Positions 61,613 through 64,000 of a stretch of 64,000 nt of DNA are shown in pieces. This stretch comes from Lichenostomus cassidix. Taxonomy: Eukaryota > Chordata > Aves > Passeriformes > Meliphagidae. The position numbers and the translations under genes were made by a program. Below the pieces are notes generated by a model, which saw only the letters and a program-made list of their open reading frames with translations, had not been told where the DNA came from and made no database searches. The stretch lies in contig CM039211.1 in assembly GCA_008360975.2 (NCBI GenBank), positions 4,595,522 through 4,659,521 on the forward strand, written 5' to 3'. Positions within the stretch are counted from its first letter, which is position 1. Each line of letters begins with the position of its first letter.

Positions 61613-64000
61613 TCTGTGTGTGCAAGACGGTGACAGCCGAGGAAACTCCGCATCTGTTTAAAGCACAGTGTGTGCCTGTGCAGAGTTTTCCATCGCAGGG
61701 ACCAGCAGGATCCCGCTGGGAGTGCCTGCCTGCACTGCTGTTCGTGGTGCCCCTCCAAGCCACATCACGGAGCTGGAGGCTGAGTGCACCTGGCAGCAGC
61801 AGGAGCAGCCAGCCTGTCCCCTCCCAGCACCGCCGTGCACACGGGGCCTGAGCTCCCTGCCATCACTTGGCACAGGCTCTGTCATTCCATTACTCCAATT
61901 AGAGCCTCTGCCAGAACAAACAAAACAAAAATATTGTCACTCTGGGAACTGGCAAGTTGTTCAAACGACTGCGGAAGAGCTCCACTGGTCACAACCCAAA
62001 ATAAGCCAAGCAGCTCTCCCTGAAAACTTAGTGAAACTTTCTCATGATAATTTTGAAGCTTTAAAAGAAACAGCCTTAATCAGGCTGTGCCTGATTTATC
62101 AGAATGGAAAGACCCACACAAGACCCACTGTGGATCTCTGTGAAACGTGAATTACTACTTCTGGCTCATCTACATGCCTCTAATATTGCGCGAGTAATCA
62201 AGCAGGGCCAAAGTGTGTCAGACTGAGAGCTCACAGGACTCATCTGGCTCAACTTCAGTGCTTATATAGCTTTCTAGAGATTTGTCATTCTGCAAACCAC
62301 AGCTGTAATTTACAAAGGTCCATTTCTATTTGCTGTTGCTGCTACAGTTGGGTTATGTTACAGCTGACAAACTCCTACAGCACCTCGGAGGAGATGAGAA
62401 CTTTCCGTGTTCCTTCCAGTGGCTCCCGAAGTTGACACTTTCTCTAAAGTATTTCCACACTGTTTATCTTCAACCACATTCAGTTGTTCTAAAAGTGAGG
62501 TTTGGCAGCTCTGTGTCCCAGAAGGCACTGAAAGGGCCTACAGTGTTTCACCCCAGGCAGTGATCAAGAATACAGTACTAGCCAGAAATCAGACATTTAC
62601 ATTGCAAAAGGAATACACAGCTCCCTTTGCACATCTCCTTTCACTAATGCATCAGTTATGCACATAGCTATTGCACTAAAAATCAGTGGAAAGTAGTGTG
62701 TAACTAAGGTTTTTTACAAAGTTTTAGATTCAGAAAGGAACTCAATGCCTTCACAGACAGCGACATGAAGGCAGACCCATCAACCCAGAACCCACAGGCT
62801 GCATTAAATGCCTTGTCAAAGGGCAAAACAGGCAGTGGGAGCACATGGCAGCAGCACCACGAGGTACCTGTGAGTGCCCAGGTGTACTGAATTGCTCTGA
62901 AGGACAATACCACTTGCATTTAGCACCTGCAGACAATGAATGGAGCGGGTTTTGCTCTGACTTCAGTGAGAATCTGCTGGAGCTGCAAAGGCCTAGTCAC
63001 TTCTGCAGGCAGACTGTGAGAGATATGCAAAAGCAGAGAATGCCAGAAAATGGTCTGGTCAACAGTCAGATCAGTTTTGCTAGCCTAAAGCTGAGAGTAA
63101 TTTAGATGAAGATTGCTTCTTTATGAAAAGAGAAGCAGGTAAATAACTCAAGCCAAAGGTAATTTAGCACCAGAGATGTGTGCAGTCAGTTAATTGAAAG
63201 GGATAGTATATGTGCAATTCATTTTTGTGTAAAAGTTTCAAAGCTTCAAGCTGTCATTTTAATTGCTCCTTTAAATCACTAAAATTAGAGAGATTAAACC
63301 TATCTGTCCTCCTAGCTAGCACAGGGCAGATTTTCCTACGTGTAAATCATTATTTGTCAGAGATACTCCCCCAAAAGACTCTTTTCTCCCCAGCTCCTTT
63401 CTCACTCTCTCCTCTCCCTCTCACATGTGCTTTAAAAAACAAATGCTGGTACTAAGGCAGCCAGGCCCTCCTGCCAAGCACAGCTCCCATCCCACTCCCA
63501 TCCTCTCTCTCCCATAATGTCACCTTGTTCTGCTGAGAAATGGGACATTCTCCGCAGCGTGGTCGGCAGGCTGGAGGAGAAAGGCAGCTTTGAAGCACGC
63601 TGGAAATACAATGTACCCAGCTAAAATCGGGTGGCAGAGCTGTTGAAACAAAGCTGCTGTGTTCTTTAGGGAACAGCTCGTTTGTTTGGGTGGAAGTATT
63701 TGCTTCTTGTCTAATATTAATTGTACTTGTCAGGAGATCTTTGGTCTCCAGCTTCAGTTGAGGAAGAAAAATGGTTCTCCTAGATCTTTTAACCTATCTG
63801 CTACTAATACTAAAGAAAAAATACCCAAGATCAGTTTGGATCTTGAATTCAACTTTTCGTCAAAACAATCTCCTTGAAGCCCATGTTCAGTCAAACCATT
63901 TCAAAAGAGAAGTATTGATTTTAGAATCAACTAGTCTTCTTCAAGTTGCATTAGACATTGTTAGGAAAGAAGAAATCTGTACATTTGATAAGCTTATGTA

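Larger units (their letters stand above)
53220..64000 (-). other. RASGRF2: Long RASGRF2 intron running off the right edge
   Basis: At least 10.8 kb without a recognisable RASGRF2 exon. It contains a CR1 fragment in minus orientation, two plus-strand CR1 tails and a 92-bp tandem duplication. A TATA-like motif stands before a locally GC-rich patch at 61600-61880. The longest open frames (56928-57452 and 61668-62150) resemble no protein I know. Confidence 0.75.

Overview
The window is vertebrate nuclear DNA, most likely from a songbird or other bird. Split genes with canonical GT-AG introns, scattered 3'-end fragments of CR1 LINEs (the dominant avian retrotransposon) and small introns all point that way. 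There are no prokaryotic operons, rRNA or tRNA genes, or CRISPR arrays. The gene pair seen here is CKMT2 next to RASGRF2, in the same head-to-tail order as on human 5q14. Because that region is homologous to the avian Z chromosome, Z linkage is likely; this is inference from known synteny.

Both genes are on the minus strand. CKMT2 (sarcomeric mitochondrial creatine kinase) is complete at the protein level: nine coding exons between 17860 and 3588 join in phase into 419 codons plus stop, the usual length of the family. RASGRF2 (a Ras/Rac exchange factor) is present only as its last ten coding exons, 53219 down to 32892. They encode 341 residues: the linker before the CDC25 domain, the whole Ras-exchange catalytic domain and the C-terminus. 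The 5' three quarters of RASGRF2 lie beyond the right edge, and 53220-64000 is intron.

Layout: 1-3475 is the region downstream of CKMT2, with two CR1 tails. 3476-17866 is the CKMT2 body; its introns hold an (ATTTT)n array, an exon-like open segment of unknown origin, a degenerate CR1 ORF2 and a 285-bp GGAA tract. 17867 to about 29400 is probably the 5' untranslated part or first intron of CKMT2, with no recognised coding exon. 29440-30720 is a GC- and CpG-rich block that may be the CKMT2 promoter or may fall in the RASGRF2 3' UTR. 32892-53219 is the RASGRF2 3' half. 53220-64000 is a long RASGRF2 intron with CR1 debris and a 92-bp tandem duplication.

The genes are unrelated in function. CKMT2 buffers phosphocreatine in striated-muscle mitochondria; RASGRF2 couples calcium/calmodulin signals to Ras, mainly in neurons. 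I found no obviously new multi-gene system. The most interesting unexplained signal is a near-perfect, gap-free 43-bp-arm hairpin at 52361-52455 in a RASGRF2 intron, a candidate microRNA precursor or palindromic mobile-element relic. Next is a 181-nt exon-like coding segment (7481-7661) inside CKMT2 intron 6.
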